A stretch of DNA of 64,000 nucleotides from NCBI GenBank assembly GCA_964625885.1, contig CAZVBM010000002.1, positions 15,303 to 79,302 on the forward strand, in the 5' to 3' direction. Below are positions 29,239 through 37,617 of this stretch, piece by piece. This DNA is from CAZRIZ01 sp964625885 (lineage in GTDB: Bacteria > Patescibacteriota > Saccharimonadia > Saccharimonadales > Saccharimonadaceae). How positions within the stretch are numbered: the stretch's first letter is position 1; each line of letters begins with the position of its first letter. The translations under genes were made by a program, and so were the position numbers. The notes under the pieces are model-generated. The model was not told where the DNA came from and did no database searches. It saw nothing but the letters and a program-made list of their open reading frames with translations.

Positions 29239-30641
29239 TTTTGCTTTTCAATATGAATACCAGGGTTGAGGCTACGATCAATTGGCAAGCGAAAACCAAA
29301 AACACTACCACCACTGTCAATTGGTTGATAATAGGCCTCGCCGTTATGACGCTCAACGATTTCTCGCACCAAATACAGCCCAATACCAGTACCATCTGGA
29401 CGACGCTTGCGCCCATTACTTGCCCGAAAGAACTTATCAAACAACTCGGCTCGCTCCTTGGGCGGCACGCCAATGCCCTGATCACGCACCGCCACCTCAA
29501 TCGCCCCACTCACCTGCTTCACCCCCACCTCAATCACACTGCGCCTATTGGAGTAGTAAATAGCGTTGTCTAATAGATTGCCTATTACTTGGCGAATCTT
29601 GTCACGATCAAGGTTAAACACTGCTGGCAAGTTATCTTGACAGGTTAACTCAATTTTCAAGTCGTACATCTGGGCAACCTCGCGCATTGACTCTACTTCC
29701 GACACGACTAAATCAACTAGATTATGTGGGGACTTGAGTAAACGAAAACGCCCTGCCTGTAGTCGCGACAAACTAACAAAATCGTTAATCATATGCGACA
29801 TCGTGGCGCTAGCCCGAAAAGCCTCGCCCAATGCTCGCTGCTGCTCAGGTGTAATTTGGCCAACATCACCCTCTAAGACCAGACTTAAATAGCCCTTGAT
29901 GGTCGTCAGTGGAGTGCGAAGTTGGTGCGATACCATGGCCACAAATTCGTCTTTAATCTTGTCAAACTTACGTAACTGTTCATTAGAGCGCTCAATTTCC
30001 TTGGTAGCGTCCTGTACTCGTTGCTCTAATGTCCTGTTTAGCTCAACTAGGCTGTCGCGCGACCAAGACACGCTTAACGCTACCGCCACACCGTTTAGTG
30101 CCGCCTCAACTTCCGCTATTTTATACCTGTCAATTTCGCCGTCGCTAGCCGTCAAACCAAGAAAACCAATCGCCTGTCCGCCAGCGCGCAATAACATCAA
30201 GTAGCTAAGCCCATAGCCCGACAGAAGTTTGTTGATCGTAGCTTCAGTTGATGAGAGCTTTGCTCTCTCTATTACTGGCGACCGACGCGACTCGAAAAAC
30301 TTTACCAGAGTCGAGAAATCAGCTTCGGCAAAGCCAGACTGGCTGTGTGTCAAACGACCGGATAAAAGCGTCGACATGGTAGTCTGCTCGCCGCCCCTGG
30401 GACGGACAATCAAACAAACTTGATCTACCTCGGCCCAACGCGCCGTCACGCGCAACAAGCGACCAATGGTTGCCTGAAATCCTATGTCAAGCGAGGCAAT
30501 CTGGTAAATCTGATCCTCAAATTCATCATCGGCCTTTGCCCGAATGGCCACCAACCTACTCTGCCGCCACAATAGATAGAAACTAGTAACTAAAATTACC
30601 AGTAGAACTATGACAGTTGCCCACGTAGAAATATCGTCCAT
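29235..30641 (-). CDS. Sensor histidine kinase (TM-GAF-like-HisKA-HATPase)
   Basis: 468 aa. One N-terminal membrane helix (about 7-24), a GAF-like region (about 45-195), a coiled-coil linker, HisKA with the phosphoacceptor His in AMVSHQLRTPLTTIKGY, then HATPase with N-box IGNLLDNAIYYS, G1 RDQGIGVP and G2 DGTGIGLYLV. There is no large extracytoplasmic sensor, so the signal is probably intracellular or membrane-borne. It is divergent from the receiver gene at 30702, the likely partner. Confidence 0.92.
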   Translation of the reverse strand: MDDISTWATVIVLLVILVTSFYLLWRQSRLVAIRAKADDEFEDQIYQIASLDIGFQATIGRLLRVTARWAEVDQVCLIVRPRGGEQTTMSTLLSGRLTHSQSGFAEADFSTLVKFFESRRSPVIERAKLSSTEATINKLLSGYGLSYLMLLRAGGQAIGFLGLTASDGEIDRYKIAEVEAALNGVAVALSVSWSRDSLVELNRTLEQRVQDATKEIERSNEQLRKFDKIKDEFVAMVSHQLRTPLTTIKGYLSLVLEGDVGQITPEQQRALGEAFRASATMSHMINDFVSLSRLQAGRFRLLKSPHNLVDLVVSEVESMREVAQMYDLKIELTCQDNLPAVFNLDRDKIRQVIGNLLDNAIYYSNRRSVIEVGVKQVSGAIEVAVRDQGIGVPPKERAELFDKFFRASNGRKRRPDGTGIGLYLVREIVERHNGEAYYQPIDSGGSVFGFRLPIDRSLNPGIHIEKQN

Positions 30642-30688
30642 TGCCCTAATTTTACCATAAACAATTTGTTTTAGACGACTCTTGGTGT

Positions 30689-30694
30689 TAAAAT
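30689..30694 (+). promoter_or_regulatory. -10 box of the receiver gene (leaderless)
   Basis: TAAAAT at 30689-30694, 7 nt before the ATG at 30702, with no Shine-Dalgarno between. Consistent with a leaderless mRNA. Confidence 0.55.
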
Positions 30695-30701
30695 TGAGTT
30701 A

Positions 30702-31073
30702 ATGCATAAAATTGTAATCATTGAAGATGACCGCGCCATCAACCAGATGTACCGCATGAAATTTGAAACCAACGACTTTGACGTGCGAATTGCTTATGAC
30801 GGCCAGTCTGGCATTGATCTAGTCAAGGCTTTTGCGCCCGAGGTGGTTCTGCTTGATCTGCAAATGCCAGAAATGACTGGCGATGAAGTATTAAAAGCTA
30901 TACGAAAAGACGACAAGCTAGCCGACACTAAGGTAATCATCCTAACCAACACCAGTGCCGAAGAGGCACCAGCCAGTCTAAGCAAGTTTAAGCCAGATGA
31001 CTATATCGTCAAAGCCGAATTAACCCCATCGCAAGTTGTCGAGCGCACTAAAGAAGTGCTCGGCGCAAAATAA
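30702..31073 (+). CDS. Stand-alone response regulator receiver (CheY-like)
   Basis: 123 aa, one receiver domain: acidic pair in IIEDDRAINQ, phosphoacceptor Asp in VVLLDLQMPEMTG, conserved Thr in IILTNTS and Lys in YIVKAE. No DNA-binding output domain, so it must act by protein contact. The divergent histidine kinase is the obvious partner. Confidence 0.92.
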   Translation: MHKIVIIEDDRAINQMYRMKFETNDFDVRIAYDGQSGIDLVKAFAPEVVLLDLQMPEMTGDEVLKAIRKDDKLADTKVIILTNTSAEEAPASLSKFKPDDYIVKAELTPSQVVERTKEVLGAK

Positions 31074-31114
31074 CTTTTGGCTTTTGCGCTAAAAAGTGGT
31101 AAAATAACTCTAAT

Positions 31115-31191
31115 GCACCCGTAGCTCAGCGGATTAGAGTACTTGGCTTCGAACCAAGGGGCCGCAGGTTCGAGTCCTGCCGGGTGCACCA
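31115..31191 (+). tRNA. tRNA-Arg (TCG)
   Basis: 77 nt with encoded CCA. Acceptor GCACCCG/CGGGTGC; anticodon stem CTTGG/CCAAG with loop CTTCGAA; T-arm GCAGG-TTCGAGT-CCTGC. Confidence 0.95.
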
Positions 31192-31232
31192 TCCTCCGTC
31201 GCTATCCGTTGGATAGCTATGGAGGATTTTTT
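31191..31232 (+). terminator. Terminator of tRNA-Arg
   Basis: ATCCTCC..GCTATCC / GGATAGC..GGAGGAT then six T. The same ATCCTCC...GGAGGAT hairpin type follows tRNA-Lys(CTT) and tRNA-Pro(GGG) in this window. Confidence 0.85.
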
Positions 31233-31250
31233 GTACATCTAGGTAGGGCG

Positions 31251-31373
31251 AGAACCTGACTCGCCAGTTGGCGGGAGGTTCGGCGTAGCGCAGCGAAGCG
31301 AAAAAGTGTTTACATTTTTTCGCAAGCAAGCGAAGGAGCGAGCAAAGCGAGCGATGTCCTGCCGGGTGCACCA
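31251..31373 (+). repeat. tRNA-tail element 1 of tRNA-Arg
   Basis: GAACCT (inverted T-arm), small hairpin CGCCAGTTGGCG, AGGTTCGGCGTAGCG (T-arm start joined to body), G/C-rich body, then GTCCTGCCGGGTGCACC, a copy of the tRNA-Arg 3' end. Confidence 0.75.
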
Positions 31374-31410
31374 TTAAAAAATAGCTACATTGTGGCCATT
31401 TTTTAATGGT
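31371..31410. terminator. Hairpin between the two Arg elements
   Basis: CCATTAAAAAAT / ATTTTTTAATGG, A/T-rich on both sides. Confidence 0.5.
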
Positions 31411-31431
31411 CTATACCCAGACAGATTTGAT

Positions 31432-31562
31432 TCTGCGGCGCGGCAGATTTAGCTGACGCAAGCCGCAGGTTCGGCGGAGGCGAAATGAGAAAAGAAAGCA
31501 CTGTAGGTATTTTCTTTTCGAATGAGCCAGAGGAGGCAAAGCCGATGTCCTGCCACGCACCC
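31432..31562 (+). repeat. tRNA-tail element 2 of tRNA-Arg
   Basis: CTGCGGC ... GCCGCAGGTTCG (inverted and direct T-arm halves), body beginning GCGGAGGCG and ending GCAAAGCCGAT, then GTCCTGCCACGCACCCA, a diverged copy of the tRNA-Arg 3' end. Confidence 0.7.
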
Positions 31563-31636
31563 ATCACCCCTTGAATAAAACCCCAAAAAAGTGTAGAATA
31601 ATCAGGCAAGAGAAGCTTAACAAAACGAAATGGTAT

Positions 31637-31714
31637 GGCGGCCGTAGCTCAGTTGGTTAGAGCGCCAGATTGTGGCTCTGGAGGTCGTGGGTTCAACTCC
31701 CATCGGTCGCCCCA
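31637..31714 (+). tRNA. tRNA-His (GTG)
   Basis: 78 nt with CCA. G-1 at 31637 is encoded and faces C73 at 31711, the tRNA-His identity pair. Anticodon stem CCAGA/TCTGG with loop TTGTGGC. No tail element follows this tRNA. Confidence 0.95.
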
Positions 31715-31728
31715 AATTGAATATAAAA

Positions 31729-31751
31729 ACTCCCAGCAGGGAGTCTTTTTT
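31729..31751 (+). terminator. Terminator of tRNA-His
   Basis: ACTCCC-AGCA-GGGAGT followed by CTTTTTT. It touches the 3' end of the convergent pilin gene. Confidence 0.8.
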
Positions 31752-32208
31752 ATGGCTGGCACATAACACCAGTTTCTTCCGAGTTGCCATAGTGTTGATA
31801 TTTTTGCACCTTCTCCTGCAGATCCCAATAATAGACCTTGGCACCGACCGGAGTGGTCGGATCGGTTGGGCGATAACAAAAGTATACTTCAATATTGTAT
31901 GGGTACTCGTTACTTGGCGAACCAGGATTGTCGATTGAATCAACCAAGCGCTCTCTGGTGTCGGCTGATATAGTATTAACCAGAGAATGTTGATCATCTT
32001 TTTCTCCTAAATCGGCTGGATACTTCTTCTCCACCGTCGTCCAGACCGTCATCTTGCGAATCACCTCCTCGGCGTGCAGACGATTTTGATTAGTTTTATT
32101 TTTTCTACTATAGCTATCGTAGCTAAATATGCCGATTGAAGCCACGATTGCCAACACCACCATAGTGACAATCAGCTCAACGACAGTATAACCATATTTT
32201 CTTTTCAT
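31750..32208 (-). CDS. Type IV pilin-like protein
   Basis: 152 aa with a short basic leader (MKRKYG) and the prepilin helix YTVVELIVTMVVLAI, including Glu at mature position 5. The globular part ends with a Cys pair (FCYRP, VMCQP) likely to form the C-terminal disulfide loop. First of a five-gene pilin cluster. Probably processed by PilD, which is not in the window. Confidence 0.85.
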   Translation of the reverse strand: MKRKYGYTVVELIVTMVVLAIVASIGIFSYDSYSRKNKTNQNRLHAEEVIRKMTVWTTVEKKYPADLGEKDDQHSLVNTISADTRERLVDSIDNPGSPSNEYPYNIEVYFCYRPTDPTTPVGAKVYYWDLQEKVQKYQHYGNSEETGVMCQP

Positions 32209-32232
32209 ATTACAATATTATCATAAACACAA

Positions 32233-32266
32233 TAAAACCACCCGGTTTGTGACCGAGTGGTTTTAG
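32233..32266. terminator. Terminator between the pilin genes
   Basis: AAAACCAC.CGGT-TTGTG-ACCG.GTGGTTTT; serves the major pilin gene on the minus strand. Confidence 0.75.
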
Positions 32267-32287
32267 TTCTGTCAAAAGCTTTGCTTA

Positions 32288-32758
32288 TTATAGTGTGGAT
32301 GGGGTGTAGTCGCCACAACCACTGCCAGAGTCGATATTGGCGCTCTGCTTCTTGTCGTAGTCCCAGTATTCTACACGGATACCAGTGTCGCTGCCATCAG
32401 TTGTACAAACTCGATAGTAGATGTTCTTTCGAGTTTCTTTGGTGTAAGTTGAGGCGGCGCCATTAGTGGCGGTCGATAGGTTAAGGACTCCAGTTACCTC
32501 ACCGCTCAATTTGACGGTTGAATCAGCACCATCGGCTGAGAAAACGGCCACATCGGTTGGATAACCAGTCTCGAGTGAGTTGTAGGCTTCGGCCTTAGCA
32601 ATCACTTCCTTGGCGTTTGATTGGTTTTTAGTAGTATTGGCCTTGTCTTGAACACCCTGGTAAGTCACGATAACGATAGTTGCCAAAATACCCATGACAA
32701 CAATCACAATCAAGAGCTCAACGATGGTAAAGCCTTTTGCAGTTGTTTTTTTAGACAT
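32288..32758 (-). CDS. pilA: Type IV pilin, probable major pilin
   Basis: 156 aa. Leader MSKKTTAKG then FTIVELLIVIVVMGILATIV, the classic prepilin processing site and helix with Glu5. C-terminal Cys pair (YRVCTTDG, GSGCGDY). It has its own promoter and terminator, in contrast to the minor pilins beside it, which suggests higher expression and a major-subunit role. That role is an inference. Confidence 0.85.
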   Translation of the reverse strand: MSKKTTAKGFTIVELLIVIVVMGILATIVIVTYQGVQDKANTTKNQSNAKEVIAKAEAYNSLETGYPTDVAVFSADGADSTVKLSGEVTGVLNLSTATNGAASTYTKETRKNIYYRVCTTDGSDTGIRVEYWDYDKKQSANIDSGSGCGDYTPSTL

Positions 32759-32791
32759 TGATTCCTGTCTCCTTTTTTAGTTTATAATCCG

Positions 32792-32820
32792 ATTGTAAAG
32801 TATTTATGCTTATAATGCAA
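32792..32820 (-). promoter_or_regulatory. Promoter of the major pilin gene
   Basis: On the minus strand: TTGCAT (32815-32820), 17-bp spacer, TACAAT (32792-32797). SD AAGGAGACAGG precedes the ATG. Confidence 0.7.
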
Positions 32821-32835
32821 GTGTCTTTTGGTAAT

Positions 32836-33693
32836 TTACGGTATCCGATTAGCACGCAATTGGCCAGATATTACTGTTGGCCGATCACCCTCAATTGCCG
32901 CTACCTTACTTCTAAGTGTGATATGAACTGTGACTGCCTTGTCTAGCGCATTTTGCCTTTCACCATCGTTAAGAGCAGATGAAAATACCTCAGTTAATGG
33001 CGTATCAGGCGCTGCTGGATCGAAGAACTCAATATCTATTTCGGCATCTTCTAGCAGCTTGGAGTCGGGGTAAAAATTAGTAACTCCAGAACTATCATAA
33101 GCGCAAGTCGGTCTTTGCCATGGTATTTCACAATTAGCTTTAAGTCCCACCAAGCCAGCCACCTCTGGATAGTCTACGTTATCTGGAAAGGCCACGCGAC
33201 GATAGAGTACCCCATCTTTAATATAATAAATCGTATTAGAAAACAGTGGTGGATTTAAGCTACAGTCGTCATGTGGGTTGTAAGACATATGTACCATATT
33301 TTTAGTTGTGTCTTCGGTCAACGGATTGTCGGTTGTCATTAGGGTCTGTAGAATCAAAGCTTTGCTATCTTGCCCAACCAGCTTAAAAGGCTCATAGTGT
33401 GAACCAATCACGCTATATTTTCTATCATAATAATCACAAGATTGATTAGAGTTGTGCCCACTCTTGAAGCCAACCGACAAATAAGCGTTGCTTAAACTAA
33501 TATCTTGCTCAATCCGATCTAGCGCTATCTGGATATCAGCCATGCGTTTGGTCAAAATGTTTTGCGCCGAAGAATCATTCACTAAACGAATACTCGTCGC
33601 TAATAACGCCAAAACCACAAAAATCGCAATTGGTAAAACAACTGCTAGCTCCACTACGGTAAAGCCACTTTTGACTAGCTTATTTTTGGACAT
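32836..33693 (-). CDS. Minor pilin, PilW-like
   Basis: About 285 aa from MSKNKLVKSG. Prepilin signature SGFTVVELAVVLPIAIFVVL, with a longer globular domain than pilins of the PilA type. The frame stays open upstream to an ATG at 33732, but the prepilin leader fixes the start near 33693, which overlaps the end of the upstream minor pilin by 14 nt. Likely part of a tip or initiation complex with the two genes upstream. Confidence 0.8.
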   Translation of the reverse strand: MSKNKLVKSGFTVVELAVVLPIAIFVVLALLATSIRLVNDSSAQNILTKRMADIQIALDRIEQDISLSNAYLSVGFKSGHNSNQSCDYYDRKYSVIGSHYEPFKLVGQDSKALILQTLMTTDNPLTEDTTKNMVHMSYNPHDDCSLNPPLFSNTIYYIKDGVLYRRVAFPDNVDYPEVAGLVGLKANCEIPWQRPTCAYDSSGVTNFYPDSKLLEDAEIDIEFFDPAAPDTPLTEVFSSALNDGERQNALDKAVTVHITLRSKVAAIEGDRPTVISGQLRANRIP

Positions 33694-34066
33694 AGATTGT
33701 CTGCTTTTCACGCCTATCCGACCCATTAACATTATAATCTACCGTTACATCAATCCGAATCAGCTTAGCTATGCAGGTATACGGAGCTGTGATTGCCGAA
33801 GTGATTTTTAATCCAGGCAAGCTCTCCTCGGCAAAAGGTGTTTGGGCCGCAATCAGCTCACCATCAGGACAATCAGCCATACTAAAGATATTACCAATAT
33901 GACGCAGATGATTGTAAGCAATATTAGTCGCCTTGGACCGCGACCGCGCCTCCAGGGTACCACTTAAAACCACACTATAAAGCTGAAAACCAGCGATGAT
34001 AAAGAGCGTCACCGCTATTAACGAGAACAAAACTTCAACCGTAGTTAAACCGCTCTTGACTCTCAT
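33680..34066 (-). CDS. Minor pilin, PilV-like
   Basis: 128 aa. Leader MRVKSG then LTTVEVLFSLIAVTLFIIAG, with Glu5. Small globular domain with two Cys. 1 nt from the gene upstream and overlapping the gene downstream, so cotranscribed minor pilins. Confidence 0.8.
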   Translation of the reverse strand: MRVKSGLTTVEVLFSLIAVTLFIIAGFQLYSVVLSGTLEARSRSKATNIAYNHLRHIGNIFSMADCPDGELIAAQTPFAEESLPGLKITSAITAPYTCIAKLIRIDVTVDYNVNGSDRREKQTIYVQK

Positions 34067-34067
34067 C

Positions 34068-35249
34068 TTAGTACTTGCCGGTTATTGCCTTGCTTAATCT
34101 AATCTTACCGCCAGACTTTTCTAGATAATAAATGTAGTAGCCGCGACAATCAGTAGCGTCAACCACAGACGGTTGATAGCTTGTTAGGGTGATATTTGGC
34201 CTTGTACGTACTGAGTAATCAGCTAGCTCAACATTATTACGTGAATTAATATTTTGACCAAATAGATTTTCGCCATCTACACGAGTATGAGGTAAGAGTG
34301 GCAAGCTAGACTTTTTAGGGTATGAACCTGGATCGTTCGGATTAGCCGCTGGTCCATACGTATAACCAGGGGCGACGCAGCCACCACCGCAGTATTGGTG
34401 CCCGGGATTATCAGAGTCATACCACAACTCCAGCCCATCAGAATAGCCATCGCCATCAGTGTCGCTAATAAGTGGGTTTGTTGGATCGCCCCTACCATCG
34501 CCATCGTTATCATATGGGTTGTGACTATCGTCATTAACCTCTTGACCATCAGTCAGGCCATCGCCATCAGTGTCTATATTATTTGGGTTGGTACCAATAG
34601 CCGCTTCTTGGCTGTCAGTTAAGCCATCGCCATCAGTGTCAACACTAGGTCCTTCTGGTTTTTCAAAGCTCTCGCCCAAGCATTGCCAGGCCATATTGCT
34701 TGTATCAGCATAATCTGGTTTAGTCTTAATATTAGTAATTGGTTGATAAACAATCATACCTATATTCTTTTTATCATTGGCGTCTAGTTCTTCCATAGAC
34801 GGTTCGCAAGCAACTATCTTTGCTGTTGGAATGCCAGAGACACAACCACTAGTAATCTCGCCGTCTGACGAAACCTCGCAACCCGTCATATCCTTTGAAA
34901 AGGATTCCGGAGTGGTTGACGACAGAAACGCAACCTTGACATCATCATCAACACCCTTTTGCTGCTTGATGATCTGCTTCATGATCGCGCCATCTTTTAT
35001 ACAGGCGTCGTGAACCGACGGATATACACCCTTGTTGCCTTGCGTACCGTCAGTGGTCTGACCAGCCATATATAGCTCATCTAGGGCCGAAGCAATCCCT
35101 TCAGCATTAGTACGCGCTTTTTCGTGAGTTTGATGATCTTTGAGTTTGCTATAACCGAACGAACTCAGTAGAGCAAAAGTTGATAAAATAACTATCACCA
35201 CTAGCAATTCAACTATGGTGAAACCTGATTTAATTTTGCGCTTATTCAT
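34068..35249 (-). CDS. Minor pilin with thrombospondin type 3-like calcium repeats
   Basis: 393 aa. Prepilin leader MNKRKIKSG then FTIVELLVVIVILSTFALLS. After a globular part (about 40-205) come at least four Asp-rich repeats at about 208-290 (DTDGDGLTDSQE, DTDGDGLTDGQE, DNDGDGRGD, DTDGDGYSDGLE), the consensus for TSP3/EF-hand-like calcium binding. The C-terminus is another globular segment with Cys (ATDCRGYY). First gene of the minor pilin operon; by size it could sit at the pilus tip. Confidence 0.85.
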   Translation of the reverse strand: MNKRKIKSGFTIVELLVVIVILSTFALLSSFGYSKLKDHQTHEKARTNAEGIASALDELYMAGQTTDGTQGNKGVYPSVHDACIKDGAIMKQIIKQQKGVDDDVKVAFLSSTTPESFSKDMTGCEVSSDGEITSGCVSGIPTAKIVACEPSMEELDANDKKNIGMIVYQPITNIKTKPDYADTSNMAWQCLGESFEKPEGPSVDTDGDGLTDSQEAAIGTNPNNIDTDGDGLTDGQEVNDDSHNPYDNDGDGRGDPTNPLISDTDGDGYSDGLELWYDSDNPGHQYCGGGCVAPGYTYGPAANPNDPGSYPKKSSLPLLPHTRVDGENLFGQNINSRNNVELADYSVRTRPNITLTSYQPSVVDATDCRGYYIYYLEKSGGKIRLSKAITGKY

Positions 35250-35285
35250 ATCCTAAGCATAAGGTTTTTGGCGTAAAAACGCAAG

Positions 35286-36326
35286 CTAATCAATTGTAAT
35301 TGGCTCTAATTCTAACTCAATCGCGAATTTATCTTTGACGGCATCAACAATAGCCCGCTTGGCTAATTCTAAATCTTGATAAGTCCGCGCTGATTCGTTT
35401 ACCAATATCATCGGATTGTGCGCCGTGACATTCATACCGTGAATGGTTTGTCCTGCTAAGCCCGCCTTATCAATCAGCCAACCAGTTGGGACTTTGACTA
35501 GGCCACTGGGCTGGGGATCGCCATAAGGCAAATCTGGATAATCACGTTTTAGTTCTTCAAATTTCGCTGGCGGAATCTCGGCATTTTCAAAAAACGATCC
35601 AGCACTAGGATACTCTTTGTGATCAGGTATTCTCTTGGCACGAATTGCCAAGACATATTCACGAATTTTAGCTGGCGAATAATCGGATAGACCGTTTTCT
35701 TCAACGTATTTTTCTAGCGACCAGTAAAACGGTCGCTTCAGTTCACCTGGCGCTAAATCAAAAGTCACGCTAGTGATAATGTAGCGGTTAGTGTTGCGTC
35801 TTTTTAGTGTACTAGTACGATAAGCGAACTCAAGCTCAGAAGTCTTAACCGTCACAAAACGATTATCGATTAAATCATAGGCCTCAAACTCTACCATCGT
35901 ATCGGCTACTTCTTGACCGTAAGCGCCGGCATTTTGAATCGGCGCAGCGCCGACAGAGCCCGGAATACCGCTGGTTAGCTCTACCCCAGTCATACCATCA
36001 GCGACAGTTCGCGCCACAAAATTATCCCAAACTTCACCAGACGAGACGACGTAGCGTCGCTTACTCTCCTCTGTTGTGAAATTTACAATACCCATTAATT
36101 CATTTTTAATAATAATCCCATCAAACATTTCATCGGTCGCTAATGAATTGGTGCCCGCACCCAAAACGCGGATTTTTAGACCATTTTCTACTGCAAATAG
36201 GTGTATTTTAGGTACGTCCTGCTTGTCGGTCAAAGTGTAAAAATACCTAGCACGCGACATGCCCAGTTTCATAGTCGTGAGCTCACCCAAAGCGACATTT
36301 TGTTGAAATTTTAGTGGTTGATCCAT
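35286..36326 (-). CDS. murB: UDP-N-acetylenolpyruvoylglucosamine reductase MurB
   Basis: FAD enzyme that completes UDP-MurNAc with NADPH. About 346 aa with FAD-binding LGAGTNSLATDEMFDGI, GSVGAAPIQNAGAYGQEV, the catalytic Ser region YPSAGSFFENAEIP and the late Glu in MILVNESARTYQD. I chose the ATG at 36326 because TAGAAT (36333-36338) lies 6 nt upstream, the leaderless spacing; an ATG two codons earlier is possible. Confidence 0.93.
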   Translation of the reverse strand: MDQPLKFQQNVALGELTTMKLGMSRARYFYTLTDKQDVPKIHLFAVENGLKIRVLGAGTNSLATDEMFDGIIIKNELMGIVNFTTEESKRRYVVSSGEVWDNFVARTVADGMTGVELTSGIPGSVGAAPIQNAGAYGQEVADTMVEFEAYDLIDNRFVTVKTSELEFAYRTSTLKRRNTNRYIITSVTFDLAPGELKRPFYWSLEKYVEENGLSDYSPAKIREYVLAIRAKRIPDHKEYPSAGSFFENAEIPPAKFEELKRDYPDLPYGDPQPSGLVKVPTGWLIDKAGLAGQTIHGMNVTAHNPMILVNESARTYQDLELAKRAIVDAVKDKFAIELELEPITID

Positions 36327-36332
36327 AACCAT

Positions 36333-36338
36333 ATTCTA
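36333..36338 (-). promoter_or_regulatory. -10 box of murB (leaderless)
   Basis: TAGAAT on the minus strand, 6 nt before the chosen ATG, with no Shine-Dalgarno. Confidence 0.5.
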
Positions 36339-36376
36339 ACACAATCTGATTAATCGAAGTGCTTATATAAAAATTA

Positions 36377-36404
36377 AAAGACCCAAGCTCATCGCTTGGA
36401 TCTT
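36377..36404 (-). terminator. Terminator of thyA
   Basis: GATCCAAGC / GCTTGGGTC then TTTTAATTTTT on the minus strand. Confidence 0.8.
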
Positions 36405-36418
36405 CATTTTTTGCTACC

Positions 36419-37426
36419 TTAGACAGCAACCGGCGCTCTTACAGTATCATGTGATTGATAGCCGACCAATTCGATATCATCCCAGGTGAAGTCGGTAATG
36501 CTTTCAGGCACCCTCTTGATGCGGATTGACGGAGACGGGAACGGTTCGCGACTCAGTATTGTTTCTACCGCCCCTTGATGATTCAGATAGATGTGAGCAT
36601 CACCGAAAGAGTGGTTAAACTTGTCTGGCTCACGACCAGTTATCACTGACATCAAAATCAAGAACAAAGCATCTTGCGCATCGTTGTAGGGCACACCCAG
36701 GAACGTGTCACAACTCCTTTGGTACATATTCAGAGACAGCTTGCCAGGTTGGTTGGCAAAGAATTGATAGAAGCACGGACACGGTGGCAGCAGTGTTGCA
36801 TACTCAGAGTGCGGATCCCAAAGGCTTATGATGATCCGCCGATCACTGGGCTTATTCTCGATCTTGTCAATCGCCCTCGCCAGTTGATCAACACCAGCTC
36901 TGATTATCTGACCATCTTCCGACCGAACTTCACCAAAGTTGCGGAAATGACGACCATAAGTTGGCCCAAGCTCGCCAAAACGGCTTTCAATCGAGCCATC
37001 AAGAAGTCCTTGTTCGAACTCCTCAATTCGCCTTTTCCACTCTGGACTGTAGTCACTCTTTTTGTCATCAACATACCACCCAAAGTTGTTTATCTGACCA
37101 GTATGCTCGAGCCATTTTTTAAATGGCCACTCCGTCCAGATGTGAACATTCTTTTCAAGTAACGGAATAATGTTCGTTTTACCTCTCAGCTTCCACATCA
37201 ACTCTTCGAATATACCCCGAAGGTGCATCTTTTTGATGGTTTGCAGAGGAAAGCCGTGAAACAGCAGTTTGTCATTTGGGTCAGGACGTATTTCAATTGA
37301 GTAATAATGCCCCGGCACACTCAATGTTCCGACCCCAGTACGGTCACTCACCTCCTTGTTGGCATCCAGAATCTTTCGCTCCATCGCCTGATAGGCTCGG
37401 TCATACGGATTCACGCATGTGCTCAT
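36419..37426 (-). CDS. thyA: Thymidylate synthase
   Basis: Methylates dUMP to dTMP with methylene-tetrahydrofolate. 335 aa with the catalytic Cys in PPCPCFYQFF, the Arg-binding motif NMYQRSCDTFLGVPYNDA and FGDAHIYLNH. It is longer than the E. coli enzyme (264 aa) because of internal insertions. SD GGAGGG is 9 nt upstream of the ATG. Divergent from folA, which regenerates tetrahydrofolate from its dihydrofolate product. Confidence 0.95.
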   Translation of the reverse strand: MSTCVNPYDRAYQAMERKILDANKEVSDRTGVGTLSVPGHYYSIEIRPDPNDKLLFHGFPLQTIKKMHLRGIFEELMWKLRGKTNIIPLLEKNVHIWTEWPFKKWLEHTGQINNFGWYVDDKKSDYSPEWKRRIEEFEQGLLDGSIESRFGELGPTYGRHFRNFGEVRSEDGQIIRAGVDQLARAIDKIENKPSDRRIIISLWDPHSEYATLLPPCPCFYQFFANQPGKLSLNMYQRSCDTFLGVPYNDAQDALFLILMSVITGREPDKFNHSFGDAHIYLNHQGAVETILSREPFPSPSIRIKRVPESITDFTWDDIELVGYQSHDTVRAPVAV

Positions 37427-37460
37427 AATAATTCCCTCCTTTTATTTTTGGTTGAGCAAA

Positions 37461-37490
37461 ATAAAAAAGGTAGCTTGTAAACGAGCCACC
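37461..37490 (-). promoter_or_regulatory. Terminator-like hairpin in the thyA leader
   Basis: Minus strand: GGTGGCT-loop-AGCTACC followed by TTTTTTATTTTG, 35 nt before the thyA start. If the promoter lies upstream, this is an attenuator. Confidence 0.5.
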
Positions 37491-37531
37491 CACCAAATTT
37501 ATCGTAACACGTCGACACAAGCCCAGTCAAT

Positions 37532-37563
37532 AAAACCCGCTCGCCCGGCGGGCTTTTTCTTTT
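37532..37563 (+). terminator. Plus-strand terminator upstream of folA
   Basis: CCCGC-loop-GCGGG followed by CTTTTTCTTTT. No plus-strand gene precedes it, so it may attenuate folA or block leftover transcription. Confidence 0.6.
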
Positions 37564-37617
37564 CTCAGTTTTATTGTAAAATATATTCGGTGGCGTACTT
37601 TATAAGGAGGTGATCAT

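Noticed and set aside
31251..31562. Attachment sites of a prophage or integrative element (duplicated tRNA 3' ends)
   Set aside because: The units are about 100-150 bp, contain no genes, and no integrase is found; the same pattern recurs at seven tRNAs.
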